A DNA stretch of 64,000 nucleotides, taken from NCBI RefSeq assembly GCF_000969835.1, contig NZ_KQ033912.1, positions 124,001 to 188,000 on the forward strand. Reading direction: 5' to 3'. The stretch is from Parabacteroides goldsteinii DSM 19448 = WAL 12034. Its GTDB lineage: Bacteria; Bacteroidota; Bacteroidia; Bacteroidales; Tannerellaceae. Each line of letters starts with the position of its first letter. Within the stretch, counting starts at the first letter, position 1. The notes under the pieces were generated by a model. The model was not told where the DNA came from. It saw only the letters and a program-made list of their open reading frames with translations, and searched no databases. Below are positions 12,135 to 21,438 of the stretch, piece by piece. The position numbers and the translations under genes are program-made.

Positions 12135-12389
12135 ATGACAACAATGGAATTAAATTTACGGAAACAACACTTTACCCAGTTCATCCTTTCGATGGATGAA
12201 GAGGAGTTTACTGAATTGGAGAAATATGCTAAAACATTATCTCTAAAAAAGGCTGCATCTAAAAGTAAGCCCTACCCATGGGCTTTATCTGAAAAAGAAT
12301 TGACATCTTGTGTTAGGGAAGCCAGGGAAGATGTCTTGTATGGACGTTGTATTTCTGACGAAGACCTGACAAAAGATTACCGTATTTGA
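12135..12389 (+). CDS. Small acidic antitoxin-like protein, no toxin partner
   Basis: An 84-residue soluble protein with a helix-rich N-terminus (FTQFILSMDEEEFTELEKYAKTL) and a C-terminal ELTSCVREAREDVLYGRCISDEDLTKDYRI. The ending resembles antitoxin tails of the RelB/YafN type that wrap around a RelE-like toxin in Bacteroidales. No toxin gene follows: 49 bases later a bidirectional terminator begins. It is therefore an orphan antitoxin or an unrelated small protein. The promoter-like TATCTTTG supports expression. Confidence 0.55.
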   Translation: MTTMELNLRKQHFTQFILSMDEEEFTELEKYAKTLSLKKAASKSKPYPWALSEKELTSCVREAREDVLYGRCISDEDLTKDYRI

Positions 12390-12437
12390 TACCCGGCAAG
12401 CCCCTGATAAATTAAGGAGTTTACTCAATCTATAAAC

Positions 12438-12472
12438 CGAAAAGCCCCGATGTTCGTTATCAGGGCTTTTCG
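12438..12472. terminator. Bidirectional terminator between convergent genes
   Basis: CGAAAAGCCC and GGGCTTTTCG form a perfect 10-bp stem around a 15-base loop. T/A runs on both sides let it serve the antitoxin-like gene (plus) and the efflux operon (minus). Confidence 0.8.
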
Positions 12473-12488
12473 ATTTATATCCAATTTC

Positions 12489-13745
12489 TTACAACTCCAC
12501 ATCCCAAACCCCGGCACTCTTCTCCAGTTCCACCAGTGCCGCACTGTAATTGAAGAGTGTTTCTATATACTGGGCCTGCACATCATCATACGTCCGCTGG
12601 GCATCGAGTACCTCCAGGAGGGAGACTTCTCCACGGTTATAGCTGTAAATCTTTCCGTCGATTACCTCCCGGGCGGCATGAAGCATACCGTTTTCATAAT
12701 GACTGACCTGCTCTGTCAGCGACTGATAACTCCGGTATGCCTGCATAACTTCCGTCTGTACCTGCAACAAAGCCTGCTGATACTGCGTCTCGGCCTGCTG
12801 TTCACGGAAACGGGCAGCACGGACAGTCCCCTTATTGAAGTTGGAAAACTTCAGGGGAATGGCAATCCCGGCCGTCACCCCGGTAAAGGGTGGTGCCGGG
12901 GCCTCCTCATTATGCACCCGGGCATTCTTACTGATGGCAATAGACAGGTCGACATCCGTATTCCGTTCCCGCCGGGTCGCTTTCAGGGCACGGGAAGCGA
13001 CTTCCTTATTCTTCATGGCTGCTACCAAGTCGGCACGATTCATCGAGGCTGTGGAAATCAAATCAGCAAGCACAAAATCACGGGGTGAAATCTGCAATGA
13101 AGCATCGGGGACGTACAAGGTATCGAGAGCAACCGAACCGGTCAACAGGTTCAGATTGGAAAAAGCATTATGCAAATCGGTTTCCGCTTGCAATAATTCA
13201 TTTTTCAATATCCCTGCCTCCAGACGGCTCTGGATAGCATCAATCTCCATAATTTTCCCTAAAGTAAAACGGACACTGTCGCTCTCTGCCAGCTGCCGGA
13301 TATTCTCATAGGCGTTCTGTTTTACCTTATATAATTCATATTGTTTCAACGCCTCCAGGTAGGAAACGGTTGCTTCGGCACGCAGGTTACGGAAATAATC
13401 GGCAAGGAGTGCCTTTGTCAACTCGCTTTCACTACGGGCCAACGCCATATTCGCTCCCCGCTTTCCGAAAGAAAACGTTTTACTCAGTTCAACCTCCACT
13501 CCTTCTCCCATTTGCAGACTTCCGTTCTCGTTGTTGAAATAAGAGACGGACAGGTTCGGGTCGTTGAATACTTTCGACGCAACCACTTCCGCCTCGGACA
13601 CATTCATATTCAGACGTTCGGCTGCATACTCCAGATTCCCTTCCGCCACCTTCTCCATATAATTGTGGTAAGAAAGGGGAACCATTTGTTGTGCACTGCC
13701 AGCCAGGCTTCCGGCAAGCAGGCACATTGTTATATAATGTCGCAT
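12489..13745 (-). CDS. TolC-family outer-membrane efflux channel (CusC/CzcC-like)
   Basis: A 418-residue protein with a cleavable signal (LLAGSLAGSAQQ) and two related long helical halves with TolC-type features: ANMALARSESELTKALL, then AEATVSYLEALKQYEL, and near the end EVSLLEVLDAQRTYDDVQAQYIETLFNYSAALVELEKSAG. It would form the outer-membrane duct of the RND system encoded 15 bp upstream. It is the last gene of the minus-strand efflux operon and is followed by the bidirectional terminator. Metal specificity cannot be read from this subunit. Confidence 0.9.
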   Translation of the reverse strand: MRHYITMCLLAGSLAGSAQQMVPLSYHNYMEKVAEGNLEYAAERLNMNVSEAEVVASKVFNDPNLSVSYFNNENGSLQMGEGVEVELSKTFSFGKRGANMALARSESELTKALLADYFRNLRAEATVSYLEALKQYELYKVKQNAYENIRQLAESDSVRFTLGKIMEIDAIQSRLEAGILKNELLQAETDLHNAFSNLNLLTGSVALDTLYVPDASLQISPRDFVLADLISTASMNRADLVAAMKNKEVASRALKATRRERNTDVDLSIAISKNARVHNEEAPAPPFTGVTAGIAIPLKFSNFNKGTVRAARFREQQAETQYQQALLQVQTEVMQAYRSYQSLTEQVSHYENGMLHAAREVIDGKIYSYNRGEVSLLEVLDAQRTYDDVQAQYIETLFNYSAALVELEKSAGVWDVEL

Positions 13746-13760
13746 AGCTACTATTTTTAA

Positions 13761-16700
13761 TCAGACATTCGTATTCTTTACATCAGAAGATACTATCTCT
13801 TCATCCAGATAATGCTTTTCCACCAGATAGTATAAGGCAGGAAGCACATAAAGCGTAATAACGGTCGCAAACAACAGTCCGTACACAATCACCGTCGCCA
13901 GCGGACGTTGCACATCGGAACCGATACCTGTACTCAACGAGGCTGGCAGCAAACCGAGCACAGCCACCGTTGCCGTCATCAGAATCGGGCGGAAACGGTG
14001 TTTCGCCCCGGTTATGATTGACTGCTTAAAACCTCGGTCACGGCTACGCAGGTTATTGATATGCGAAATCATAATCACACCGTTTTGTATAGCGACACCA
14101 ATCAAGGCTATAAAACCGACGGCAGAAGAGACATTCAACGTCATCCCCCGGACATTCAATGCCAGCATCCCTCCGAAAAGGGCCAGGGGGAACCACACAC
14201 ATCATCAGAGCCGCCTGGCGGAATTTTCCACAGGCGGCAAACAGCAACAGCAGCATAATACCCAACGCCAAAGGGACTACTGCCGCCAGACGGTTATAGG
14301 CACGGTGCTGGTTCTCGAACTGACCGGCCCATTGCAGATGGACGGTGTCGTGATTATAATCTATGTCGCGGTCAATCAACCGGTTCGCTTTATTCAGAAA
14401 CTCCGTCAAATCCACGCCACGCAGGTTGACATGGATGGTCAGGTGACGCTTGTTCATCTCACGGGAGATTGTACTGGCACCGGTTGTCATTTTCACTTCG
14501 GCAACCTGCGAAAGCGGTATCTTTGCTCCGGCCCCATTCGTCAGTAAGAGATTGCCGATACTTTCAGGCGAGTTACGGCTGGCATCGTCGAAACGGCAAA
14601 TGACGTCATAACTTTTACTGCCGACAAAGATTTGCGAGATGGCCTTTCCCCCGATTGCCAGTTCAATCATATCGGCAACATCGGAGAAGTTCAGACCATA
14701 TTGGGCAATACGGTCGCGGTCGGCAATAATCTGCAACTGGGGTAACGGCGGTTCCTGGTCGATGGCTACGTCGGCGGCACCGGGAATCGTTCGCAACACA
14801 TTCACGACCTTATCGGCTATATGGCGGGTATCGGCAATATCATCTCCGTAAACCTTTATCGCCAGGTCGCTGTGAGCACCGGCAATCTGGTCCATGACCA
14901 TATCGATAATCGGCTGGGAGAAACTGACGGTATAACCGGGCATAGTCAACAACTTTTCAGACATTTCCTCGATCAGGTCCGCCTTCGTCTTGCCGAATTT
15001 CCAGGTGTCGTAAGGCTTCAACCCTACTCCGCATTCGATATGTGACAACGAGAAGGCTTCGGCTCCCTCATCGTCGCGTCCGACCTGTGTCATGACATAA
15101 GAGACTTCATCAAACTGTTTCAATGTTTTGCGAAGCTCCGCTCCCATCGCCTTCGACTTCTCGATAGAGATACCCGGAGGCAATTGCACCTGTACCCAGA
15201 TAGCCCCTTCGTCCAAAGGCGGAAGGAAATCTTTTCCTACCGTATAACTCAATACGCCGGCTGCCACCAGAATAAGGAACAAAGGTAACAGGACCCGCTT
15301 CGGTTTCTCCAGCAAAGCAATGATTTGCCGGTTATAGATCTCACCTAACTTTTCAAGCCAGCGGTTATGATAAATCTTCCTGGGTTTGTAATAAGCATAG
15401 AAAGCCAGGCCCGGTATCAGGAACAACGCCACAGCCAATGCCCCCAACAGGGCATAACCGACCGTATAAGCCATCGGCGTAAAGAGTTTCTTTTCGATAT
15501 GCTCAAAGGCAAACAGGGGAAGATAAGCAGTGATAATAATTAATGTAGAGAAGAAGATAGGGCGGGCCACTTCAGTTGCACGGCGCAGGATTGAATCTTC
15601 CGTCAATATTTCATCAGGATGCCGTTCGCGCTTCTTCAGAATTGTTTCCATCATTACGATAGCCCCGTCTACCAGGATACCAAAGTCGATAGCTCCCAGC
15701 GAAAGCAGGTTGGCAGGAATATCGGTCAGTTGCATCAGGATAAAAGCAATCAGCAACGACAACGGGATGGTCAGGGCAACCAGCAAGGCACCACGCCAGC
15801 TTCCGAGGAACAGGATGAGCACCAGCACCACCAGCACCATGCCTTCAAAAAGCGTATGGGAAACCGTATGCAATGTCGTATCCACCAGGTTCGTTCGGTC
15901 CATAAAGACATGCAGGCGGGTTCCTTTGGGAAGGGTTTCATTATTCAGTTCGTCGACCGCCTGATGCACTCCTTCCAGCACCTGCGAAGGATTCTCTCCG
16001 CGAAGCATCTGGACAATCCCTTCCACCCCATCGGAATAATCACGGACGCCGTCGTAGAATCCCAATACCCCTTTACGTTCCAGACTACCATATTTCAGGG
16101 TTCCTAAATCATCCAGGTAGACAGGTACACCGTCCTCGGTCTTGATAACGATACGTCCCAGGTCCTTCAGGTCTTTTACCAGTCCGATACCGCGAATTAC
16201 ATAACTCAGGTCGCCACGGCTTAACATACTGCCGCCGGCATTCACATTATTCTTTTCTATCTTCTCGGTGATATCGCCCAGCGTCACATTATATTGTTCC
16301 ATCTTGTGCGGGTTCACTTCTATCTGGTATTGGGTAGTGATACCGCCAAAGTTGCTGACATCGGCCACTCCCGTCACTTGCTTCAGACGGGGGATGACAA
16401 CCCATTTATGCAGGTCGGTCAGTTCGCGGATATCGAGTTGGTCGCTTTCCAGTACATAACGGAAGATTTCACCGGTAGGCGAAGTCAGCGGGTTCAATCC
16501 CGGAACGGCATCATAAGGAAGTTCCACGTCTACCAGGCGTTCCTGCACACGCTGACGTGCCCAGTAATCGTCGATACCGTCATCAAAAACCAGCACAACG
16601 GTCGAGAGGCCGAAAGTATTCTTACTTCGCATCACATTCAGTCCCGGCATCCCGTTCATCGCCCTTTCAATAGGGATACTGATTTGCTGTTCTATCTCTT

Positions 16701-16872
16701 CCGCCGCCAGTCCCGGCACCTGGGTAACGACCTGGACGGTCGTGTCGGCAATATCCGGATAGGCATCAATGGCCAGTCGGGTCCACGAATAATATCCCAC
16801 TACAGCAAGAAACAGGAATAATACGAACATCAGCCCCCGCCGGTGTATCGCAGTATATATTATCTTCTTCAT
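13761..16872 (-). pseudogene. Heavy-metal RND efflux pump (CusA/CzcA family), interrupted by a one-base frameshift
   Basis: Read from 16872, the frame encodes a CusA/CzcA-type inner-membrane pump: first TM segment, porter motifs, DFGILVDGAIVMMETI in TM4 (the acidic heavy-metal RND signature) and repeated TM blocks. It leaves frame at a run of five G on the plus strand (14186-14190), where one fewer base would continue VVPLALFGGMLALNVRG to the stop at 13761. The restored product would be about 1036 residues, the normal family length. As given, the product loses its last TM segments. Sequencing error, phase-variable tract and true pseudogene are all possible. Adaptor and channel genes flank it. 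Confidence 0.88.
14186..14190 (-). other. Frameshift site in the RND pump gene
   Basis: This is a GGGGG run on the plus strand (CCCCC in the coding strand). Four bases would restore the reading frame through VVPLALF. Homopolymers are common sites of both slipped-strand mutation and sequencing error. Confidence 0.8.
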
Positions 16873-16877
16873 AGAAT

Positions 16878-17987
16878 TTATCGTGCATCAAGTAAATAAA
16901 AGGCTCCGGTAGTTACAATCGTATCGCCGGAGTTCAGTCCGGTCAGGATAACCGTCTTGCCGTCTTCTGTGACAGAGGTAGTTACCTTCTGTTTGCGATA
17001 AGCATTGTTTCCCAATGAGACAAGCACATAAGCGCCTTCCTCTTCCTGAAGGATGGCAGATGTCGGGATACGGATGACATCGGCACTTCTGTCGCACAGC
17101 TTAACCGTCCCGTACATAGCCGGCTTCATCAGGTGGGCACTGTTGTCACATTCGATGAGGACTTCAACCGAACGGGTATCTTCGTCCAGCATTTCGCTGA
17201 CATGATAAATCTTTCCGGGCAAAGGCAGGTCGGGCATGGCTACCAGACGAATCTCAACGCTGTCCAGCGATTGTATCATTCCCATATCCTTTTCCTTGAC
17301 ATGGGCAGCCACCCATACTTTATTCAGGTTGGCTATCACGGCCACGGGTTCGGCATCTTCCTTGATATACTGGCCGATGACAATACGGTCGGTCACTATT
17401 TCGCCCGCTATCGGTGAGCGGACAATCAAAGGTTGTCCCAATACCAGGTCTTCCGGTTCTATCTGAAAGACCTTCAAAGCGGCAACAGCATTTTCATAGT
17501 CTTTCTTCTTCAATTCATAATTGACTTCCGCTTCTTCCAGTTCTTTCTGTACGCCGACCTTATTTTGCAGCAGGTCTTTTTCGCGTTTCAAGCTTTTCAG
17601 GGCCAGTTCCATCTCCTGTTTAGCCTGATAATACCCTTTTCCCGTCTCAAAGAAAGAAGGAGAACTTATCTCAAAGACCGGACTTCCGGGCGTCACCATC
17701 TGCCCCAACCGTACGAATGATTTGGAGATACGTCCGGCAAAAGGGGAAGCAATCTCGGCATAATTGGAGGGGATAGCTTTCACCACCCCCGAAGTGGAAA
17801 ACTCCAGGCGGTAAGGTTCTTTCTTCACTACGTCTGTTTTCAACCGGGATAAGATAGGTGATTTATCCCCTATTTGTATCGTGTCGCCCCGTAAAGTTAC
17901 GGCAATAGCAACCTCATCGTCCTGCTTGTTCTGGTTGCAGGAACATAATACCATTGCTGGAAGCAATAGCATAAGTAATTGTTTCAT
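16878..17987 (-). CDS. RND efflux periplasmic adaptor lipoprotein (CusB/CzcB-like)
   Basis: A 369-residue lipoprotein (signal ending VLCSC, Cys 16). It has the membrane-fusion layout: a lipoyl-type half motif (IASPFAGRISKSFVRLGQMVTPGSPVFEI), a helical hairpin (about 120-175), the second half motif (VRSPIAGEIVTDRIVIGQYIKEDAEPVAVI) and a C-terminal beta-barrel with IPTSAILQEEEGAYVLVSLG. It connects the pump to the TolC-like channel. The gene lies 5 bp before the pump gene and 45 bp after the His-rich membrane protein gene, forming one operon. Confidence 0.92.
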   Translation of the reverse strand: MKQLLMLLLPAMVLCSCNQNKQDDEVAIAVTLRGDTIQIGDKSPILSRLKTDVVKKEPYRLEFSTSGVVKAIPSNYAEIASPFAGRISKSFVRLGQMVTPGSPVFEISSPSFFETGKGYYQAKQEMELALKSLKREKDLLQNKVGVQKELEEAEVNYELKKKDYENAVAALKVFQIEPEDLVLGQPLIVRSPIAGEIVTDRIVIGQYIKEDAEPVAVIANLNKVWVAAHVKEKDMGMIQSLDSVEIRLVAMPDLPLPGKIYHVSEMLDEDTRSVEVLIECDNSAHLMKPAMYGTVKLCDRSADVIRIPTSAILQEEEGAYVLVSLGNNAYRKQKVTTSVTEDGKTVILTGLNSGDTIVTTGAFYLLDAR

Positions 17988-18032
17988 ATTGATTTTCTTG
18001 TATTAAATAATTCTTTTCTTCGTTGCTGGTAA

Positions 18033-18407
18033 TTATTTAATACAGAAAGGCGGGGCGCGGAGGCTGATATTACGTACTGAACGTACGGGAGTTATATACT
18101 TGTGTTGTTGAATGAACACGGAAAGAAGTACCCAGGCTGTCACCAATGTGAGACACAAGGCAGCAGCCTCCATCATGATATCATCCAGTTCTTCAATCGT
18201 ATTAAAAGCGGACGAATTATGCGTATGATGCGGCAAACCGTCTGCTCCCGGAAGGAAGGGATGGGAATGGGTAATGGAATAAGTCGGGAAATAATGGGTA
18301 TGGGTGAACGCAGTACCTCCTACATAGTAACTCACAAAGAGTACTATCAGCAGATATTTTGCTATGGTAGTAAAGATAGATTTCACATGCTCCCGATTTG
18401 GACACAA
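18033..18407 (-). CDS. Small His-rich membrane protein at the head of the metal efflux operon
   Basis: A 124-residue protein with a hydrophobic segment near the N-terminus (about 13-32) and another at about 82-103. Between them lies a His-rich loop, including THTHYF, THSHPF and LPHHTHNS, on the outer side of the membrane if the N-terminus is cytoplasmic. No named family was recognised. Its place as first gene, 45 bp before the adaptor, suggests that it binds or senses the exported metal. Confidence 0.65.
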   Translation of the reverse strand: MCPNREHVKSIFTTIAKYLLIVLFVSYYVGGTAFTHTHYFPTYSITHSHPFLPGADGLPHHTHNSSAFNTIEELDDIMMEAAALCLTLVTAWVLLSVFIQQHKYITPVRSVRNISLRAPPFCIK

Positions 18408-18476
18408 AGGTATCTATTTATTTTGGTAATACTTTTACAAAAAGGGAACGATTCTGTTATTATTTTCTGCTTTTCA

Positions 18477-18508
18477 TTTGGTACACATTATTTTTATCCA
18501 TTAATTTG
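18477..18508 (+). promoter_or_regulatory. Predicted promoter of the M28 peptidase gene
   Basis: TTTG at 18477-18480, then 20 bases, then TTAATTTG at 18501-18508, a near match to the -33/-7 pair of Bacteroidota. The start codon is at 18531. Confidence 0.5.
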
Positions 18509-18530
18509 CAAGACTTAAACAAACATTGAT

Positions 18531-20084
18531 ATGAAAAGGACTATACTTCTCTTCGCAACCATGGCCTGTATGACCATAACTTCCCTTCCGGCACAGGAGG
18601 CCGCTGTAAATAAAATCATTGAAACCGGACGTTCCGATAACCAGGTCATGAACCATCTGGACATACTGACCAACCGCTTCGGCGGACGCCCTATCGGTTC
18701 GGATGCCTATGACAACGCCACCGAATGGGTTGCCTCCAAGTTCAAAGAATGGGGGCTGGAAGTGGAGTTACAGGAAGCCGGAACTTTACCTGTCGGATTC
18801 AACCGGGGGCCGTGGTTCGGTAAGCTGCTTGGTGAAAACGGGATGGAGTTGCATTTTGTCACCCCTTCCTATACCTCCGGAACGAAAGGACTTCAACGGG
18901 GACATGTACTGCTCGAGCCTCTTACACAGGATGAGTTCGACCGGATAAAAGGACAGTTGAAAGGCGCCTGGGTACTGGTAAATGGCAAAAACACGGGCTG
19001 GCCAATCAATTGGTCGGCAATAGCAGACTATGACCGTGCAGGTGTTATTGCAGAAAACAACACAATCGCTCAAAAGAACCGTGAGATAATGAGGGATAAC
19101 TGGGTAAATAAAAAGAATACCCCCTTACTGCCTTTAAATGATGAAAAGCCGGCTCTCTTTTACAAGGAAATGTGCGAAGCCGGTGTCTTAGGTTTTATCC
19201 AGTCGGCTTCTGTCCCACTGCGTGCACTTTATGATAAGAATGTCGTATTCGATAAGGACATGACCATCGAGAAACTACCGACCGTACCCGATATCAAACT
19301 GGATGAACATCAATACGCCATCATCAAACAGATGGTAAAAGAGCGTCGTTCCTTTATGCTGGAGTTCGATATACGTAACCATTTCCGCCTGGGACCGGTC
19401 AAATATTATAATGTAATCGGTTCCATAAAGGGAAGTAAACATCCGGGGGAATATGTTATGCTGAGTGGCCACCTCGATTCTTTTGATGTTGGAACCGGCG
19501 GAGTCGATGACGGTTCAGGCGTTACCCCTGTTATGGAAGCCGCCCGTCTGATTGCCACGTCGGGAGCAAAACCTAAACGTACGATGCTTTTCTGTGCTTT
19601 TGCAGGTGAAGAGTTCGGTTTGCTAGGTGCACAGGCCTGGGTAAGGGGTAATCCAAAGAAGATGGATAAAATATCGAATCTGTTCAACCGTGACGGCGGA
19701 CCTACTCCTCCGGTAGGTATTAGTGTGCCGCAAGCCATGTATGATGATTTTGTGAAGATATGCGAACCGGTAAAGAAGATTAATGCCGAATATCCGTTCG
19801 AAGTCAAAGTAGCCGAACCGCGTAAACAGCCGACGACCATAGGCGGTACGGATGCTTCCGTCTTTGCACTGGATGGCGTACCGACCATCGGCTTTATGGA
19901 GAAAGACATCAAAGGCTATAACTTCAGCTACGATGAGATATGGCACACGGAACGTGACTTATATACCAAGAGCATTCCTGAATATCAACAACATGCTGCA
20001 ACGGTCATGGCTATTGTCGGCCTGGGAGTAGCCAACCTCGACCATCAGTTATCACGCGAAGGATTATATCTGAAAGAAGAATAA
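18531..20084 (+). CDS. Secreted M28 family zinc aminopeptidase
   Basis: The 517-residue protein has a signal peptide (ITSLPAQEAAVN) followed by a region containing a PA-like insert and an M28 catalytic domain. The two-zinc motifs are visible: SGHLDSFD (H314), GGVDDGSG (D326/D327), FAGEEFG (E360/E361), FNRDGG, and a final IWHTERD (H472). M28 enzymes in this setting are exported aminopeptidases or carboxypeptidases with one catalytic domain. It has its own promoter-like sequence and a terminator 30 bp downstream, so it is probably transcribed alone. Confidence 0.92.
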   Translation: MKRTILLFATMACMTITSLPAQEAAVNKIIETGRSDNQVMNHLDILTNRFGGRPIGSDAYDNATEWVASKFKEWGLEVELQEAGTLPVGFNRGPWFGKLLGENGMELHFVTPSYTSGTKGLQRGHVLLEPLTQDEFDRIKGQLKGAWVLVNGKNTGWPINWSAIADYDRAGVIAENNTIAQKNREIMRDNWVNKKNTPLLPLNDEKPALFYKEMCEAGVLGFIQSASVPLRALYDKNVVFDKDMTIEKLPTVPDIKLDEHQYAIIKQMVKERRSFMLEFDIRNHFRLGPVKYYNVIGSIKGSKHPGEYVMLSGHLDSFDVGTGGVDDGSGVTPVMEAARLIATSGAKPKRTMLFCAFAGEEFGLLGAQAWVRGNPKKMDKISNLFNRDGGPTPPVGISVPQAMYDDFVKICEPVKKINAEYPFEVKVAEPRKQPTTIGGTDASVFALDGVPTIGFMEKDIKGYNFSYDEIWHTERDLYTKSIPEYQQHAATVMAIVGLGVANLDHQLSREGLYLKEE

Positions 20085-20091
20085 GAGTAAA

Positions 20092-20292
20092 TCAGGCTAC
20101 CTGACGACACAAATAAGGCAGACGCCTCTGGGCATCTGCCTTATCTCTTTTACGGTTGTAAACCTTTTTCGATACATGTACCCGGTTATGACTGACCGGA
20201 CGTCCGTGATTCTCTATTTCCGCTTCCCGGCTCCCCTTGCGGTTTGCCTTGATGTACTCGTCCAGCGGAGAGACTTTCTTTTTCTTCTTCAT
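20092..20292 (-). CDS. Small basic conserved protein
   Basis: A 66-residue, Lys/Arg-rich protein (MKKKKKVSPLDEYIKANRK, then SREAEIENHGRPVSHNRVHVSKKVYNRKRDKAD). I believe very similar short proteins occur across Bacteroidales, but the family has no name known to me. The charge suggests binding to RNA or the ribosome (inference). The last 15 codons run through a terminator hairpin shared with the M28 gene, so the true end is uncertain only if translation is affected. The DUF4491 gene lies 32 bp upstream and may be in the same transcript. Confidence 0.6.
   Translation of the reverse strand: MKKKKKVSPLDEYIKANRKGSREAEIENHGRPVSHNRVHVSKKVYNRKRDKADAQRRLPYLCRQVA
20115..20142. terminator. Terminator between convergent genes, inside the end of the small basic protein gene
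   Basis: AAGGCAGACGCC and GGCATCTGCCTT form a stem with one G-U pair and a TCTG loop; ATCTCTTTT follows on the plus strand. It lies inside the last codons of the minus-strand gene at 20092-20292, so termination there would depend on translation. Confidence 0.7.
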
Positions 20293-20324
20293 AGCTGTAT
20301 TACTTTACGGCTACAAAGATACAA

Positions 20325-20630
20325 TTATTTTTCCGGATATTGTCTTTTTGGATTTTTAGGGAACCATCCTTTCAATACGCGTTCTTCCTGCTCGAATACT
20401 TCCTTGATCGTCCAGAACGAAGAAAAGGCAAACACACCGCAGATGGCAGAGACAAAAACACTCTCTATCAGCAAAGATGCAACCGTTCCGGCAATCCCCA
20501 GAAGAAGGAATATCCACCAGCATTTAGTCCCCCAATAATATTCAGCCTTCACAACTATCGGATGAAACAACCCGATTATCAGAAAAGTAACGATACCAAT
20601 CAGTAGCCCGTCAAAATTTATCATCTCCAT
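20325..20630 (-). CDS. DUF4491 family small membrane protein
   Basis: A 101-residue protein with three hydrophobic helices (about 8-27, 37-55, 58-78): FDGLLIGIVTFLIIGLFHPIVVKAEYYWGTKCWWIFLLLGI is the DUF4491 signature. The function is unknown. A 22-bp-period repeat array lies about 205-280 bp upstream in an otherwise empty region. Confidence 0.85.
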   Translation of the reverse strand: MEMINFDGLLIGIVTFLIIGLFHPIVVKAEYYWGTKCWWIFLLLGIAGTVASLLIESVFVSAICGVFAFSSFWTIKEVFEQEERVLKGWFPKNPKRQYPEK

Positions 20631-20834
20631 ATTTGTATTGTTTAATATAAAACAGTTTAATCAGTCTCAACAAAGATACAAAAATCAACTGTCATTCCTC
20701 ATAAAATATATCTATCCGGGTATAAACATCCACAAACCGTTCACCCCAACCTGCACAACTCTTTATCTATATAACTATCCTTTATCAGTATTGCCTAAAA
20801 GCCATTCGGACATATATCCAACGATTCTTTTGTC

Positions 20835-20912
20835 AGAGGTAGGTGTAAATAAATTTAGAGGTAGGTCTATTTTCATTTAGAGGTAGGTCTAAATCAATTT
20901 ACACCTACCTCT
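20835..20912. repeat. 22-bp-period AGAGGTAGGT array (three direct copies plus one inverted)
   Basis: AGAGGTAGGT starts at 20835, 20857 and 20879. At 20901, again 22 bp on, the unit appears inverted as ACACCTACCTCT. The bases between are AT-rich. The last direct and the inverted copy form a hairpin with 10-bp arms. The array is on the 5' side of the DUF4491 gene. Confidence 0.75.
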
Positions 20913-20995
20913 AAATAAAAAAACATTAGTACTATCCTTTCTTTTCATCCTAGACGAAAAGGAATCATTGTAGAGAGTTTCCTTATATGATTCAT

Positions 20996-21026
20996 AAAAA
21001 AAGGCATCCCGAAATGGAATGCCTTT
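20996..21026 (-). terminator. Terminator of the sigma-54 regulator-lptE-TPR-secG operon
   Basis: AAAGGCAT and ATGCCTTT pair around an 11-base loop; on the minus strand the stem is followed by a run of seven or more T. Confidence 0.85.
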
Positions 21027-21050
21027 AGTATATGCTATAAAATCTACATC

Positions 21051-21431
21051 TTATTCAGCCTGAGCAGGAGCTTCTGCCGGCGTTTCTTCTTCAACCGGAG
21101 CATTTGCTGACGGCTGAGCAGTTCCAAAGTTAGGAGCTACCGTATTCGGGTCGATTGTAACAGCATTGTTTATCTGTTCTTTGATTTCAGATTGTGTAGT
21201 AGTTGTTGCTCTTGGGATAAATGCTGTAATAACGATACTACAAACAATAACAAAACCAGCCAGGCCCCATGTTGCTTTTTCCAAAAAGTCTGTGGTTTTA
21301 CGTACACCCATAATTTGGTTAGATGAAGAGAATCCCGAAGCCAGACCTCCCCCCTTTGAGTTCTGGATCAATACTATCAAGATCAGAAGTATTGAAGCGA
21401 TCAGGATTAGAATAGAAATAAATACGTACAT
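21051..21431 (-). CDS. secG: Preprotein translocase subunit SecG
   Basis: A 126-residue protein with two TM helices (about 3-24 and 52-72) and the family motif LIVLIQNSKGGGLASGFSSSNQIMGVRKTTDFLEKATW between them. The C-terminal 50 residues are a low-complexity, Ala/Pro/Glu-rich tail, common in Bacteroidota SecG. SecG assists the SecYEG channel; secA lies 29 kb away in the same window. It is the last gene of a four-gene minus-strand run, 7 bp after the TPR-like gene. Confidence 0.95.
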   Translation of the reverse strand: MYVFISILILIASILLILIVLIQNSKGGGLASGFSSSNQIMGVRKTTDFLEKATWGLAGFVIVCSIVITAFIPRATTTTQSEIKEQINNAVTIDPNTVAPNFGTAQPSANAPVEEETPAEAPAQAE

Positions 21432-21438
21432 TTTAGTT

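Larger units (their letters stand above)
20631..21050. other. 420-bp intergenic region with a 22-bp repeat array and the secG terminator
   Basis: No credible gene was found. A plus-strand open frame at 20638-20880 has an unconvincing translation and runs into the repeats. The region contains the AGAGGTAGGT array at 20835-20912 and a terminator at 20996-21026. Its remaining AT-rich part next to the DUF4491 start presumably holds that gene's promoter. Confidence 0.6.

Noticed and set aside
12450..13088. Plus-strand frame of 212 codons
   Set aside because: It is antisense to the TolC-like gene, whose coding pattern and family match are clear.
15619..16107. Plus-strand frame rich in Gln/His
   Set aside because: It is antisense to the RND pump; the composition is the mirror of its codons.
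20638..20880. Plus-strand frame of 80 codons
   Set aside because: The translation has no recognisable features and the frame runs through the 22-bp array.
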